NCBI RefSeq assembly: GCF_028826105.1
Contig: NZ_JAQGPL010000001.1
Coordinates: forward strand, 2,072,501 to 2,136,500
Length of the DNA stretch: 64,000 bases
Direction of reading: 5' to 3'
Origin: Paenibacillus humicola
GTDB lineage: Bacteria > Bacillota > Bacilli > Paenibacillales > Paenibacillaceae
This document shows positions 25,280 through 34,064 of the stretch, one piece after another. Under the pieces are notes generated by a model. It was not told the DNA's origin, did no database searches, and was given only the letters and a program-made list of their open reading frames with translations. Within the stretch, counting starts at the first letter, position 1. Each line of letters begins with the position of its first letter. The position numbers and the translations under genes are program-made.

Positions 25280-25660
25280 ATGGCTGAAGACCTTCAAACC
25301 GGCATGATTCGTATTTCAGACGACGTAGTGGCCACCATCGCGGGACTGGCTGCGCTTGAAACTCCGGGAGTCGCCGCGATGTCCGGAGGCATTTCCGAAG
25401 GGCTGGCCAAACGGCTCAGCGGCAAAAACGCGCAGCGCGGCGTTTCGGTCGAGGTCGGTCAGCTGGAAGCGGCGATTGATTTGCGGATTATCGTACAGTA
25501 TGGCATCCCGATTCAGGAAGTATGCCGCCAGCTTCAGGAAAACGTGCGGGAGGCCGTAGAGAACATGACGGGACTGAATGTCGTGGAGGTCAACGTCAAG
25601 GTCGAGGGTGTGGCGTTTAAAGACGACGAGCTCGAGGAAGCGGCAGCGAGAATCAAATAA
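25280..25660 (+). CDS. Asp23/Gls24 family envelope stress response protein
   Basis: This 126-residue protein has the Asp23 family pattern: GMIRISDDVVATIAGLAAL and ETPGVAAMSGG at the start, then LRIIVQYGIPIQEVCRQLQE and NVVEVNVKVEGVAF. Such proteins form membrane-tethered or cytoplasmic scaffolds linked to envelope stress. A second member (yloU) is at 60316 in this window. The ATG at 25280 has aaagaggag eight bases upstream. The ATG-like start at 25220 lies inside the promoter -35. It is followed by a terminator shared with ftsW. Confidence 0.92.
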   Translation: MAEDLQTGMIRISDDVVATIAGLAALETPGVAAMSGGISEGLAKRLSGKNAQRGVSVEVGQLEAAIDLRIIVQYGIPIQEVCRQLQENVREAVENMTGLNVVEVNVKVEGVAFKDDELEEAAARIK

Positions 25661-25674
25661 GACGAGAAAACGAG

Positions 25675-25702
25675 AAAAAAAACCGCATCAGCGGTTTTTT
25701 TT
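25675..25702. terminator. Bidirectional terminator between the Asp23-like gene and ftsW
   Basis: AAACCGC and GCGGTTT pair around ATCA, with A-tract before and eight T after. The last codons of ftsW lie within it. Confidence 0.88.
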
Positions 25703-26866
25703 GTTGCGGTTTTGGGTCTGCTCGGGCCGGTTGTGCTCGCGGGAAATACTGAGCAGCACGCCCATCGATGCCAGCGTGACGAGCAGCGAGGAGCCGCCGT
25801 GGCTGATGAACGGCAGCGTTACGCCGGTCAGCGGCATCGCTCCGGTTACGCCGCCGATGTTGACGACGGCCTGCAGCGCAATGATGCCGACGATGCCGAC
25901 ACCTACGATTGTGCCATAGCTGTCGGGGCATCGCAGGGCGATAATAAGCCCTCGCCATAGAAAAAATAAGTACACGAGCAGAAAAATCGTGCTGCCGATA
26001 AAACCGAATTCCTCTGCGATGACGGGGAAGATGAAGTCGCTGTAGGGATAAGGCAAATATTTCAGCTTCTGTACGCTGTTGCCGAAGCCGGCGCCCATCA
26101 GGCCGCCGTGTCCGAGCGCCTGAAGGGAACGGGAGAGGTTGTAGGTCGTATCCAGCTCGTCCGACGTCGGGTCCATAAATGCGGTAAACCGGCTGATCCG
26201 GTAATCCCACTGCTGCGGATGGGTCATGATCGATATGCTGGCCAGCAGCGCCACGATCGTTCCGATTATAATGCCGGAAATAAAAAGCTGCTTCAAATTC
26301 GCGCCGCCGGCAACGATCACGATCAGCGCGCCGCCGGCAATGATAATACAGCCGCCGAGGTCGGGCTGGAGCATGATGAGCCCGCAAATAATGCCGACGA
26401 TGATGAACACGGGAAGCAGGCCTTTCTTGAAATCCCGGAATTTCTCGCCCTTCTTTGCGATGAGCGAGCCTAGGTAAAGGATCAGTCCGAGCTTGGCAAA
26501 CTCGGTCGGCTGGATGCCGAGCGAACCGATTCCGAACCAGCTCCGCGCCCCGTTGATGGTATCGCCGACGAACGGGACAAGCGTCAGCATGATCATGACC
26601 GGTACGAAGTAGATGACGAACCCTTTCTTGAACTTCGTATACGGGATATTCATAATCACGAGCATCGTTCCGATCCCCAGTACCGCCCATAAAAGCTGCC
26701 GTTTCGTAAAATATAACGCGTCGAAATTGTAGGTTTTCGAGACGACCGCTATATTGGAGCTGGCGCTGTAAACCATGACAAGGCCGAATCCGACGAGCAG
26801 CAGCGTAAGTACGAGTAGTAAAAAATCGGGCCTGCCGCGCAGGCCGTTCGTCTTTGTTTTCATCAT
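25688..26866 (-). CDS. ftsW: FtsW, cell-division peptidoglycan glycosyltransferase
   Basis: This 392-residue SEDS protein has ten membrane helices and polymerises glycan strands at the division septum with a class B PBP. Family marks are VMVYSASSNIAV, GARSWFGIGSLGIQPTEFAK, LQPDLGG and RISRFTAFMDP, then GAGFGNSVQKLKYLP, DFIFPVIAEEFGFIGS and LPFISHGGSSLL. RodA and SpoVE have the same motifs. FtsW is chosen because ylaN, its neighbour in B. subtilis, is close by. The ribosome binding site is poor (gcccgg), and two ATG codons are adjacent. The tail NRNKKNR is basic. Confidence 0.88.
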   Translation of the reverse strand: MMKTKTNGLRGRPDFLLLVLTLLLVGFGLVMVYSASSNIAVVSKTYNFDALYFTKRQLLWAVLGIGTMLVIMNIPYTKFKKGFVIYFVPVMIMLTLVPFVGDTINGARSWFGIGSLGIQPTEFAKLGLILYLGSLIAKKGEKFRDFKKGLLPVFIIVGIICGLIMLQPDLGGCIIIAGGALIVIVAGGANLKQLFISGIIIGTIVALLASISIMTHPQQWDYRISRFTAFMDPTSDELDTTYNLSRSLQALGHGGLMGAGFGNSVQKLKYLPYPYSDFIFPVIAEEFGFIGSTIFLLVYLFFLWRGLIIALRCPDSYGTIVGVGIVGIIALQAVVNIGGVTGAMPLTGVTLPFISHGGSSLLVTLASMGVLLSISREHNRPEQTQNRNKKNR

Positions 26867-26880
26867 CCGGGCTCGCGCGC

Positions 26881-27225
26881 TTACGCGAGAAGTTTCTTCA
26901 GCTCCTGCAGCCGCTGGGTAGCGGCGTTCAGGACCGGCTGTGGAATCGGTGATTCGTAATCAAGACCGTGAGGAAACGTTGCCCGTCCGATATAAACGGA
27001 TTCAATCTGCAGCAGCGCGTGCGCCTGCTCCAGCCTGCCTTCGACGGCGCGGACGTTGAAGCGGAGAAAATAGTCCTCCTGGCCCGCGCGGTCCTCTATT
27101 TTAAGATCGTACGTCGCCCGGTAATATTCCCACTGCCACCGGACAAAGCCGAGCTTCTCGGCAGATCCGTCCAGGTGAGACAGCTCGCTTGTCATGCCGT
27201 TTAAGCCTGTATTCTCAATTATCAT
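26881..27225 (-). CDS. yugN: YugN-like protein
   Basis: This 114-residue cytoplasmic protein resembles the YugN family: MIIENTGLNG at the start, then GFVRWQWEYYRATYDLKIED and a C-terminal helix ending LQELKKLLA. The function is unknown. The ATG at 27225 is exactly placed behind caggagga. The open frame extends to 27432, but that part is not conserved-looking and contains the ribosome binding site. It lies 14 bases upstream of ftsW on the same strand, so the two are probably co-transcribed. Confidence 0.85.
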   Translation of the reverse strand: MIIENTGLNGMTSELSHLDGSAEKLGFVRWQWEYYRATYDLKIEDRAGQEDYFLRFNVRAVEGRLEQAHALLQIESVYIGRATFPHGLDYESPIPQPVLNAATQRLQELKKLLA

Positions 27226-27580
27226 GATGATCCTCCTGAAATGTTTTGTATCGCGTGAGCTTCCGTCCGAAACTGCGGCAGAGCTTGACTCCGGAAGCAT
27301 TGGCTTTAATTTCGGTGCAGGCCCGCTTCCCGAGTCGGCGTACCGATACTGATCGAAACCTTGCACGGGTAGCGCGGACCAAGTTTTGGGCAGTTCTGTA
27401 ATCATGATAGTATGTTTCCCTGGACAGCGCAAGCCTTACTCCGCGGAGGCCGACGGCTCAAAAGTGACATTTTTACGAAAAATGTCCGGGTTACCGCCGC
27501 GGCAAAACGCTTTCGGCATACGCGTCACTTCTGGTACAATGAGAGCAAAATAAAACAGTGCCGCAAGGAGGTTTGTACGC
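27226..27580. other. Divergent intergenic region of yugN and the M20 gene
   Basis: On the minus strand TTGCGC (27432-27427) and TATCAT (27409-27404), 17 bases apart, could drive yugN with a leader of about 170 bases. On the plus strand TACAAT at 27535-27540 is a good -10 with a weak -35, about 40 bases before the M20 gene. No riboswitch or terminator was recognised in the leader. Confidence 0.45.
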
Positions 27581-28786
27581 ATGAGAACGAGTGAAGAAAC
27601 GGACGTGCTGCTGCAAACCGTCTATCCGGATATGGTGGGATGGCGAAGATATTTGCACCGCCATCCCGAGCTGTCCTTCCGCGAGCGAGAAACGTCGGCC
27701 TGGATTGCCGCGCGGCTTCGTGAATTCGGCTGCGAGGTCGAGGAAGGAATCGGCGGATACGGGCTGATCGCGCGGATCAAGGGCGGCCGGCCGGGACCGG
27801 TCATCGCGCTGCGGGCCGATATCGATGCGCTGCCGATCCAGGACGAGAAGGAATGCGAATATAGGTCCACCGTCCCGGGCGTCATGCATGCATGCGGACA
27901 CGATGGACATACCGCCGTGATGCTCGGCATCGCAAGCTTTTACGCTTCGCGGAGAGAGACGCTCGCCGGCGAACGCCGTCTGTTGTTCCAGCCGGCCGAA
28001 GAAGTGACGCCGGGCGGCGCGCTGGGTATGATCAAGGCTGGTGCGCTCGAAGGTGCGAACGTGATCTACGGCGTCCATCTTTGGACGCCGCTTCCGTACG
28101 GGAAGGTCGCGGCGAGAAGCGGTCCGCTGATGGCGGCGCCGGACGAATTTTTTATCGATATCGAAGGCCGCGGAGGCCACGGCGGGCTGCCGCACGATAC
28201 GATCGACGCCATCGTCGTCGGCGCGTCGATGGTCCAGGCGCTGCAGACGATTGTCAGCCGCAGCGTCAACCCGCTTGAGCCGGCCGTCGTTTCCATCGGC
28301 TCTTTTCATGCCGGGAATGCCGCGAATATTATTGCGGAACGGTGCCGGCTGGTCGGCACGGTTCGAACGTTCAAGGAGACGGTCAGGGCGGGTATCAAGG
28401 ACCGCCTCGAGACGCTGGTGATGCAGACGGCCGGGATGCACGGAGCGAAAGCGTCGCTCGAATACCGGGACGGATATCCGACCGTCGTTAACGACGAGGT
28501 TGAAGCCCGGCGGTTTTTCGCGGCGGCGGCGGAGACGTTCGGCAAAGAAGCCGTAAAGGAATCGGAGCTGATTATGGCGGGCGAGGATTTCTCCTATTAT
28601 TTGAAGGAAATTCCGGGCTGCTTCATGTTTGTCGGCGCCGGAAACGGAGCATCCGGGGCGGTTTATCCCCATCATCACCCTAAATTCGATATCGACGAGC
28701 GGTCGATGCTGATATCGGCGCGCCTCATGATCGCCATGGCGGAGCATTATGCGCGCGAACGGATCTCGGGTATGGGGCAGTCGTAG
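27581..28786 (+). CDS. M20-family amidohydrolase
   Basis: This 401-residue Zn/Mn peptidase of the M20D group cleaves N-acyl groups from amino acids (hippurate hydrolase, N-acetyl-diaminopimelate deacetylase, IAA-amino-acid hydrolase relatives). Metal ligands are visible in HACGHDGHTAVM and QPAEEVTPGGA, and the dimerisation domain has GRGGHGGLPHDTIDAI. MAGEDFSYYLKEIPG and PHHHPKFDIDE complete the active site. GCAAGGAGG precedes ATG 27581. Substrate cannot be assigned, and the gene stands alone. Confidence 0.93.
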   Translation: MRTSEETDVLLQTVYPDMVGWRRYLHRHPELSFRERETSAWIAARLREFGCEVEEGIGGYGLIARIKGGRPGPVIALRADIDALPIQDEKECEYRSTVPGVMHACGHDGHTAVMLGIASFYASRRETLAGERRLLFQPAEEVTPGGALGMIKAGALEGANVIYGVHLWTPLPYGKVAARSGPLMAAPDEFFIDIEGRGGHGGLPHDTIDAIVVGASMVQALQTIVSRSVNPLEPAVVSIGSFHAGNAANIIAERCRLVGTVRTFKETVRAGIKDRLETLVMQTAGMHGAKASLEYRDGYPTVVNDEVEARRFFAAAAETFGKEAVKESELIMAGEDFSYYLKEIPGCFMFVGAGNGASGAVYPHHHPKFDIDERSMLISARLMIAMAEHYARERISGMGQS

Positions 28787-28896
28787 CATCAACTGGCACG
28801 GGCGCCGGCGCATGAGCGGCTGCGACAATGGTCACCTTAAGGGGTGGAGTACGAAGGTGCTCGCTTTGCGATCATCCATCCTAGGAGGGAATGCGC

Positions 28897-29337
28897 TTGA
28901 AAACCGTAAAAGAGATCATGTCCAAAGATTGCGTGACCGCCACGACGAAGGACAATATTTACGAGCTCGCCGTCCTGATGAAACAGCACGATATCGGGTT
29001 TGTTCCGATTGTCGAAGGCAAAAAGCTGATCGGCGTCGTCACCGACCGCGATTTGGTCGTCCGAGGCTATGCCGAAAAGCATTCCGGTTCGTCCTCGGTG
29101 AACGAAGTGCTGACGCACCACATTAAAACGATCGAAGGCGGCACGTCGATCGACGAAGCGGCCAAAATTATGGCCGAGAACCAAATCCGCCGCCTGCCGG
29201 TCGTGGAAAACGGCGAGCTGCTCGGCGTCGTCTCGATCGGGGACCTGGCCGTTCGCGAAATTTTCGTCAACGAAGCAGGCGATGCGCTCAGCGGCATTTC
29301 GGAGCAGAAGCACCGGGAACCGGCCGCGGTTCATTGA
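28897..29337 (+). CDS. Tandem CBS-domain protein
   Basis: This 146-residue protein is made of two CBS domains (about residues 3-60 and 65-125), with the usual VPIVEGKKLIGVVTDRDLV and LPVVENGELLGVVSIGDLA segments. The pair forms one Bateman module that can bind adenine nucleotides. It has no attached enzyme or ACT domain, so it is not AcuB, which is missing from the acu locus here. The TTG at 28897 is chosen because taggaggg ends seven bases before it. The ATG at 28891 is too close to that site. It is monocistronic with a strong terminator. Confidence 0.9.
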   Translation: MKTVKEIMSKDCVTATTKDNIYELAVLMKQHDIGFVPIVEGKKLIGVVTDRDLVVRGYAEKHSGSSSVNEVLTHHIKTIEGGTSIDEAAKIMAENQIRRLPVVENGELLGVVSIGDLAVREIFVNEAGDALSGISEQKHREPAAVH

Positions 29338-29343
29338 GGAACG

Positions 29344-29386
29344 AAGACGCGTTTTCCGGCAAAGGTTCCGGGAACGCGTCTTTTTT
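29344..29386 (+). terminator. Terminator after the CBS gene
   Basis: AAGACGCGTT pairs with AACGCGTCTT, followed by a T-tract. Confidence 0.9.
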
Positions 29387-29479
29387 ATATCCGTACATAA
29401 CGAAATGCAAGGCGGCGCCGGAGGCTTTGCGGAGCTAAGGCGAGAAGCATAAAAACGGCCCATTCTTTTCATACTACTA

Positions 29480-29495
29480 GAAACGAAATCGTTTC
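29480..29495. promoter_or_regulatory. Perfect 16-base palindrome before the XPB helicase gene
   Basis: GAAACGA-AA-TCGTTTC has seven-base arms and lies directly before the ribosome binding site. It could be a repressor operator or a small hairpin that affects initiation. It does not match the Bacillus LexA site. Confidence 0.4.
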
Positions 29496-29508
29496 GGGGG
29501 ATGATAGA

Positions 29509-31266
29509 ATGAACCATTTGGAGCCGAAGCCGCTGATCGTGCAAAGCGATTTTACCGTGCTGCTCGACGACCGGCTCCCGGATTCGAACGCGGCCCGCGA
29601 AGCTTTGGCCAAATTTGCAGATCTGACCAAACGTCCGGGAGACATGCATACGTACCGAATTACGCCGCTTTCCATCTGGAATGCGGCTTCGTCCGGCATG
29701 TCGGCGGTGGAGATGATCGGGCAGCTTCGCGCTTACAGCCGTTATGAGGTTCCTTCGAAGGTCACAAGCGGCATCCGGGATATGGCGGGCCGCTACGGAA
29801 AATTGACGCTGGTGCACGGGGACGAAGGTCTACGGCTTGCCGGAGACGAAGCGCTGCTTCGGGAGATTGCGGCCGAGCCGTCGGTTAACCCATACGTCGG
29901 GCAGGACTTGCCGGGCGGCCCTCTGAAGGTAAAGCCCGAATCCCGCGGCCTGCTTAAGCAGGAGCTCATGCGGCTCGGGTACCCCGTGCTCGATAAAGCC
30001 GGATACCGTCCCGGCGAAGCGCTGGATATCGCTCTTCGCGAGCGGACGCTCGGCGGCTTCGAATTTCGGATGCGGGATTACCAGGAACGCGCAGTCGATT
30101 TATTTTACCGGGAGGGAAGCGCCGAAGGCGGAAGCGGCGTGCTGGTGCTGCCCTGCGGAGCGGGCAAAACGATTGTCGGCATCGCGGCGATGGCGAGGCT
30201 CGGCTGCGACACACTCATTTTGACGTCCAATGCGACGTCCGTCTCTCAGTGGAAACGCGAGCTGCTGGACAAAACGACGCTGGAGGACCGTCATGTCGGC
30301 GAATACGCCGCAAAGGCGAAGCAGGTGCGTCCGGTGACGATCGCAACTTATCAAATGCTGACGGGCAGGCGGCAAAAAGACGAGCAGTACCGGCACATGA
30401 ACCTGTTCGGCGAACGGAACTGGGGGCTGATCATTTACGACGAGGTCCATCTGCTTCCCGCGCCGGTGTTCCGCATGACCGCCGATCTGCAGGCGACGCG
30501 CCGGCTCGGCTTGACGGCGACGCTGATCCGCGAAGACGGCCGGGAGGAGGACGTGTTTTCGCTGATCGGACCCAAGCGGTTCGATCTTCCTTGGCGCATG
30601 CTGGAATACAGGAGGCACATCGCGTCGGCCGCCTGCGCGGAAATTCGCGTTCCGCTTCCGGACCGTGAGCTGGAACGTTATGAGCGGGCGAAGCCAAGAG
30701 AGCAGGTGCGCATCGCAGCGGAAAACACCGCGAAAATCGCGGCCGTCAAGGAGCTGCTGAGGCGTCACGAAGGGAAGCCGGCGCTCGTGATCGGGCAGTA
30801 TTTGTCGCAGCTCGGCCGAATGGCGGAGGAGCTGCAGGCGCCGGTGCTGACCGGGGAACTGCCGCACCCGGAACGGGAGGAGCTGTATGCGACGTTCAAG
30901 CGAGGAGAAATCCCCGTCCTTGTCGTCTCCAAGGTCGCGAACTTCGCCGTCGACCTGCCGGATGCGGCGGTAGCGATTCAAGTATCCGGCAGCTACGGCT
31001 CACGCCAGGAGGAGGCGCAGCGGATCGGCCGGATTCTCCGGCCGAAAGCGGGCGACAACAGCGCCTGGTATTATACGGTCGTCAGCGACGGCACGAAAGA
31101 GATCGAATACGCGCGCAAACGCCAGCTGTTTTTGCTGGAGCAGGGCTACCGGTACGGCATTCGCCGCTGGCCGTTCGACGCTTCCCCGGAAGCGTCTTCA
31201 CCTTTGAACGAGCCGATTCCGGCTTTACGGCGGCAGGCCGCTCCGGCGGCGGAGGCGCTGCCATGA
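29509..31266 (+). CDS. XPB/Rad25-type DNA helicase
   Basis: This 585-residue superfamily 2 helicase resembles bacterial XPB. An N-terminal accessory domain of about 180 residues precedes the motor. Motif I is CGAGKT (GAGK 217-220), motif II is DEVH (311-314), and motif III is LTATLIREDGREED. The second RecA domain has VSKVANFAVDLPDAAVAIQVSG and QEEAQRIGRILRPK. XPB unwinds DNA in eukaryotic nucleotide excision repair, but its role in bacteria is little known. Its stop overlaps the next gene in ATGA, so the pair is translationally coupled. Confidence 0.93.
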   Translation: MNHLEPKPLIVQSDFTVLLDDRLPDSNAAREALAKFADLTKRPGDMHTYRITPLSIWNAASSGMSAVEMIGQLRAYSRYEVPSKVTSGIRDMAGRYGKLTLVHGDEGLRLAGDEALLREIAAEPSVNPYVGQDLPGGPLKVKPESRGLLKQELMRLGYPVLDKAGYRPGEALDIALRERTLGGFEFRMRDYQERAVDLFYREGSAEGGSGVLVLPCGAGKTIVGIAAMARLGCDTLILTSNATSVSQWKRELLDKTTLEDRHVGEYAAKAKQVRPVTIATYQMLTGRRQKDEQYRHMNLFGERNWGLIIYDEVHLLPAPVFRMTADLQATRRLGLTATLIREDGREEDVFSLIGPKRFDLPWRMLEYRRHIASAACAEIRVPLPDRELERYERAKPREQVRIAAENTAKIAAVKELLRRHEGKPALVIGQYLSQLGRMAEELQAPVLTGELPHPEREELYATFKRGEIPVLVVSKVANFAVDLPDAAVAIQVSGSYGSRQEEAQRIGRILRPKAGDNSAWYYTVVSDGTKEIEYARKRQLFLLEQGYRYGIRRWPFDASPEASSPLNEPIPALRRQAAPAAEALP

Positions 31267-32990
31267 AGCTGCGCGAGGTCGCATTACGCCTATCGGAAGA
31301 GCAGGCCGGCGCGATTTCCGTATCTCGCCCGTGGGCCGGGGAGACCGAAGTGGTCTGGCCGGAAGCTCTGCTGGACGACAGCCGGCTTGCCCGCATATGG
31401 CCCCGCTTGACGGCGTCGATGCAGCGCACGATGACGGCCGTAATCCGGCGCTTCGGTCCGGCGCCTTTCTCGGAGGAGCAGCTGCTTGCCGCGATTCCGC
31501 CGGATATGCCCGGGCTCGAAGCGCGCTTCGGCCTAATGCAGCTGCAGCGGGCGGGCATCCTGTTCGCCGTCCGCAAAAGCTGGGGCGAGAAACGGTATGC
31601 GCTCCCACGCGACACCTTCTGCGGCTGGTGGCGGACGATTGCTGCGGGAGCTATTGAGCCGGCGGTCCTGGAGGAAGAAGACGTCAGACCCGGCGAACGT
31701 TCGGGAGGTCCTGCCTACGGGCTGCAGCTTCTGCACATGCTCGCGGAGCTGTACCGCTGCGGAACAGCGCTTACGTCGAAAGGAGTGCTGCCGAAACGGA
31801 CGATCGACAAATGCGCGGCTCAGCTTGCCGCCCTGTCGGAAGAGGAGCTTTCGTTTCTGGCTCCTATGCGGGAGGATGTGCCCTATCCTTCGCAGCTGGT
31901 GCTGGCGCTCGATATCGCCGGCAAGCATGGCTGGCTGATGCGGGGAACGCATACGCTTTCGTTCAAACCGGAAGCGCTTGAACGATGGCTCGCCTTGACG
32001 CCGGCCGCGAGAGAAAGCGAGCTGATGCGGGATATGATGGAGCAGTATATCCTGTCCGGCAGCGAGCCGGCCCGAGCGGCTGCGGCGCTTTCCCTGATGC
32101 CCGTGCGGAAATGGTGTTCGCTGGACGGGCTGGCGGACGCCTTGCTCGTCTCCGGGACGGAGGAATCGGAACAGCGGGTTAAGGAACGGCTGGTTATGCT
32201 GAGCCAAATCTTAACCGCTTTCGGGTGGATGGAAACCGGAAGCTCCGCATGTTCCGGTGAGACGGCGGCACGCTGGCTTATCGATCCGCCCGGCTCCTGT
32301 GGCGATCCGTGCGCCGGCGGGGAAGCGGCGGTCCGCGCCGCGCCGGATGGAGAGCTGTTCGTTCCGCCGGACGTTCCGGGAACGACGATTTGGGCGCTTG
32401 AAATGATTGCGGAGCGGAAGCGCGCCGATCTGTTCGCTGTGTACCGGCTGACCGAACGCTCGGTTCGGTCTGCGGCTTCATACGGGTACGAGCCTGCGAA
32501 GCTGATCGAAATGCTCGAAACGATGTGCGGCGAGCCGCTGCCCGAGACGCTCCGTTTTGCGCTTGACGGCTGGCTCGCCGCTGCGGCGGAAAGCCATATT
32601 CCGGCCGGCGCTGGCAGCGCGGATGATCAAGAATGCCCGTTTACGCAGCTTCTGGATTCGTCCGCGCTGAACGGGTATGACCTGATCGCCGAGCCGCCTT
32701 CGCTTGGCTCGCTGCTGCGCGGCGGGCTGGAGGAGGTGCCCGCCGTCTGGACCCGGCAGCTGAGGGCGTATCATCCGTCCACATGCCGGGAGCTGCTGGA
32801 AAAGGCGTTAAGCTGGCGTTCGGCGGTTAAACTAAACCGCGAGGGCGACGTTCAGCTGTTCATTCCCGAGAAACTGGAGGAGCAGGCCGGCACCTGGGCG
32901 GTGACCGGACGGCTTGACGGAAGCGAGTGCGCCACGCTTCAGCCTCATATGTGGCAGGAGATGATGATCGTCATTCCCATGGAGCAGTGA
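31263..32990 (+). CDS. Helicase-associated protein paired with XPB
   Basis: This 575-residue protein resembles the helicase-associated (Helicase_C_3/XPB-Ssl2-like) family that accompanies bacterial XPB genes. It has no Walker motifs. The N-terminal half is helical with winged-helix-like segments (ARFGLMQLQRAGILFAVR). The C-terminal part (residues about 360-575) contains VPPDVPGTTIWALEMIAERK-like and ELLEKALSWRSAVKLNREG regions typical of DNA-repair accessory domains. The four-base overlap with the helicase argues that the two act together. Archaeal XPB works with the nuclease Bax1, but I see no nuclease motif here. Confidence 0.8.
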   Translation: MKLREVALRLSEEQAGAISVSRPWAGETEVVWPEALLDDSRLARIWPRLTASMQRTMTAVIRRFGPAPFSEEQLLAAIPPDMPGLEARFGLMQLQRAGILFAVRKSWGEKRYALPRDTFCGWWRTIAAGAIEPAVLEEEDVRPGERSGGPAYGLQLLHMLAELYRCGTALTSKGVLPKRTIDKCAAQLAALSEEELSFLAPMREDVPYPSQLVLALDIAGKHGWLMRGTHTLSFKPEALERWLALTPAARESELMRDMMEQYILSGSEPARAAAALSLMPVRKWCSLDGLADALLVSGTEESEQRVKERLVMLSQILTAFGWMETGSSACSGETAARWLIDPPGSCGDPCAGGEAAVRAAPDGELFVPPDVPGTTIWALEMIAERKRADLFAVYRLTERSVRSAASYGYEPAKLIEMLETMCGEPLPETLRFALDGWLAAAAESHIPAGAGSADDQECPFTQLLDSSALNGYDLIAEPPSLGSLLRGGLEEVPAVWTRQLRAYHPSTCRELLEKALSWRSAVKLNREGDVQLFIPEKLEEQAGTWAVTGRLDGSECATLQPHMWQEMMIVIPMEQ

Positions 32991-33090
32991 CGCCGCGAAC
33001 GATGCCGGGCTCTACCTTTTCCTTCGGGCGTTGTGGTATGATAACAGGGAGGCGATCGGCCTCCAATCCATTGCAAAGAGGTGAGGCGAC

Positions 33091-33591
33091 GTGCAAGCGA
33101 TGCCTGCAGCCGGCTATCCGGACACGCTCCATACAGGGCCGGAAACGTCCGGCGAAACGTCCGTGCTGGACATGGCGGCGCTGCTGCTGACCGCATACGA
33201 TATCGGGGATATGGTCAATCAATCGGCGGAAGTCGCCGAATACGCATATTGGAAGACGGCCGTCGAGCGCAGCGACGACGTCCGGAAGCTTGCCCTTCAG
33301 TTTCAAAAGGCGAAGGAACAGTTTGAGGAATGCGAGCGGTTCGGCCGGTTCCATCCGAATTATCACGAAGCGAAGGAAAAGGTGGAAGCGATCCAGCGGC
33401 AGCTGGACGAAATCGAATGCGTAAGCCGGTTTAAATCGGCCGAGCTGGCGGTGGACGCGCTTCTGCATGATATTGCCGCTCAAATCGCCGGGGCGGTCTC
33501 GGATACGATTAAAGTGCCGGGCAACGACCCGCTTCCGAAAGGCTGCGGCAGCGGAGGCTCCTGCAGCTGCGGCAGCGGCGGCTGCGGATAG
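33091..33591 (+). CDS. ylbF: YlbF family protein with Cys-rich tail (RicF)
   Basis: This 166-residue helical protein is a YlbF/YmcA family member. In B. subtilis YlbF (RicF), YmcA and YaaT form the Y-complex, which carries Fe-S clusters and directs RNase Y mRNA processing, competence and sporulation. The middle (MAALLLTAYDIGDMVNQSAE, then a long coiled coil to residue 135) is family-typical. The tail ends in CGSGGSCSCGSGGCG, four Cys that fit Fe-S ligation. The GTG start follows aaagaggtga. ylbG follows 29 bases on, as in B. subtilis. Confidence 0.92.
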   Translation: MQAMPAAGYPDTLHTGPETSGETSVLDMAALLLTAYDIGDMVNQSAEVAEYAYWKTAVERSDDVRKLALQFQKAKEQFEECERFGRFHPNYHEAKEKVEAIQRQLDEIECVSRFKSAELAVDALLHDIAAQIAGAVSDTIKVPGNDPLPKGCGSGGSCSCGSGGCG

Positions 33592-33620
33592 GCGGAAGGC
33601 GAACGGACGGGGGGACGAGG

Positions 33621-33884
33621 ATGTTTTCGGAACGCGTGGGGTATATCATTTGGGTCAGCGATCTTAAAGCGGCACGGGGGCTTGAGAAATACGGGAACGT
33701 TCATTATATGTCGCGGAAAATGCATTACGTGGTCATGTACATGAATTTGGACCGCTCCGATGAAATTATTCGAAACATTCAGCGGCTTCCTTTCGTAAAA
33801 AAGATAGAACGTTCGTATCGCAACGAAATTAAAACCGAGTATACGCGGGGCGTACCCGATAAAACCCGGTTTTACAGTTTGTGA
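33621..33884 (+). CDS. ylbG: YlbG family protein
   Basis: This 87-residue cytoplasmic protein is of the UPF0298/YlbG family: ERVGYIIWVSDLKAARGLEK, then YMSRKMHYVVMYMN and a basic C-terminal half (VKKIERSYRNEIKTEY). The function is unknown. It always pairs with ylbF, and here the gap is 29 bases with ggacggggggacgagg as ribosome binding site, so they should share a transcript. In B. subtilis rsmD (ylbH) follows. Here an unrelated gene comes next, so synteny breaks at this point. Confidence 0.93.
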   Translation: MFSERVGYIIWVSDLKAARGLEKYGNVHYMSRKMHYVVMYMNLDRSDEIIRNIQRLPFVKKIERSYRNEIKTEYTRGVPDKTRFYSL

Positions 33885-33928
33885 GCAGCAGGCTTCCAGG
33901 CCGGTACCGACGGTTCTGGAAGTCTGTT

Positions 33929-34008
33929 TTTACATAAACTATCCAGAATGTTACAATAATGGGGCGGCTTTATTTTTCGGTTGTAAAATTGGACAGGCAT
34001 GCTACAAT
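33929..34008 (+). promoter_or_regulatory. Two tandem candidate promoters for the gene at 34065
   Basis: The first is TTTACA at 33929-33934 with TACAAT at 33952-33957 (17-base gap). The second is TTGTAA at 33981-33986 with TACAAT at 34003-34008 (16-base gap). Confidence 0.6.
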
Positions 34009-34064
34009 GGAAGCAAATGTAGATATAGAACATAAGGCCTAATCCAGAAGAGGGGTGCATAGCG

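Noticed and set aside
27226..27432. N-terminal extension of yugN
   Set aside because: The ribosome binding site caggagga lies inside it directly before ATG 27225, and the likely promoter -10 is at 27404-27409.
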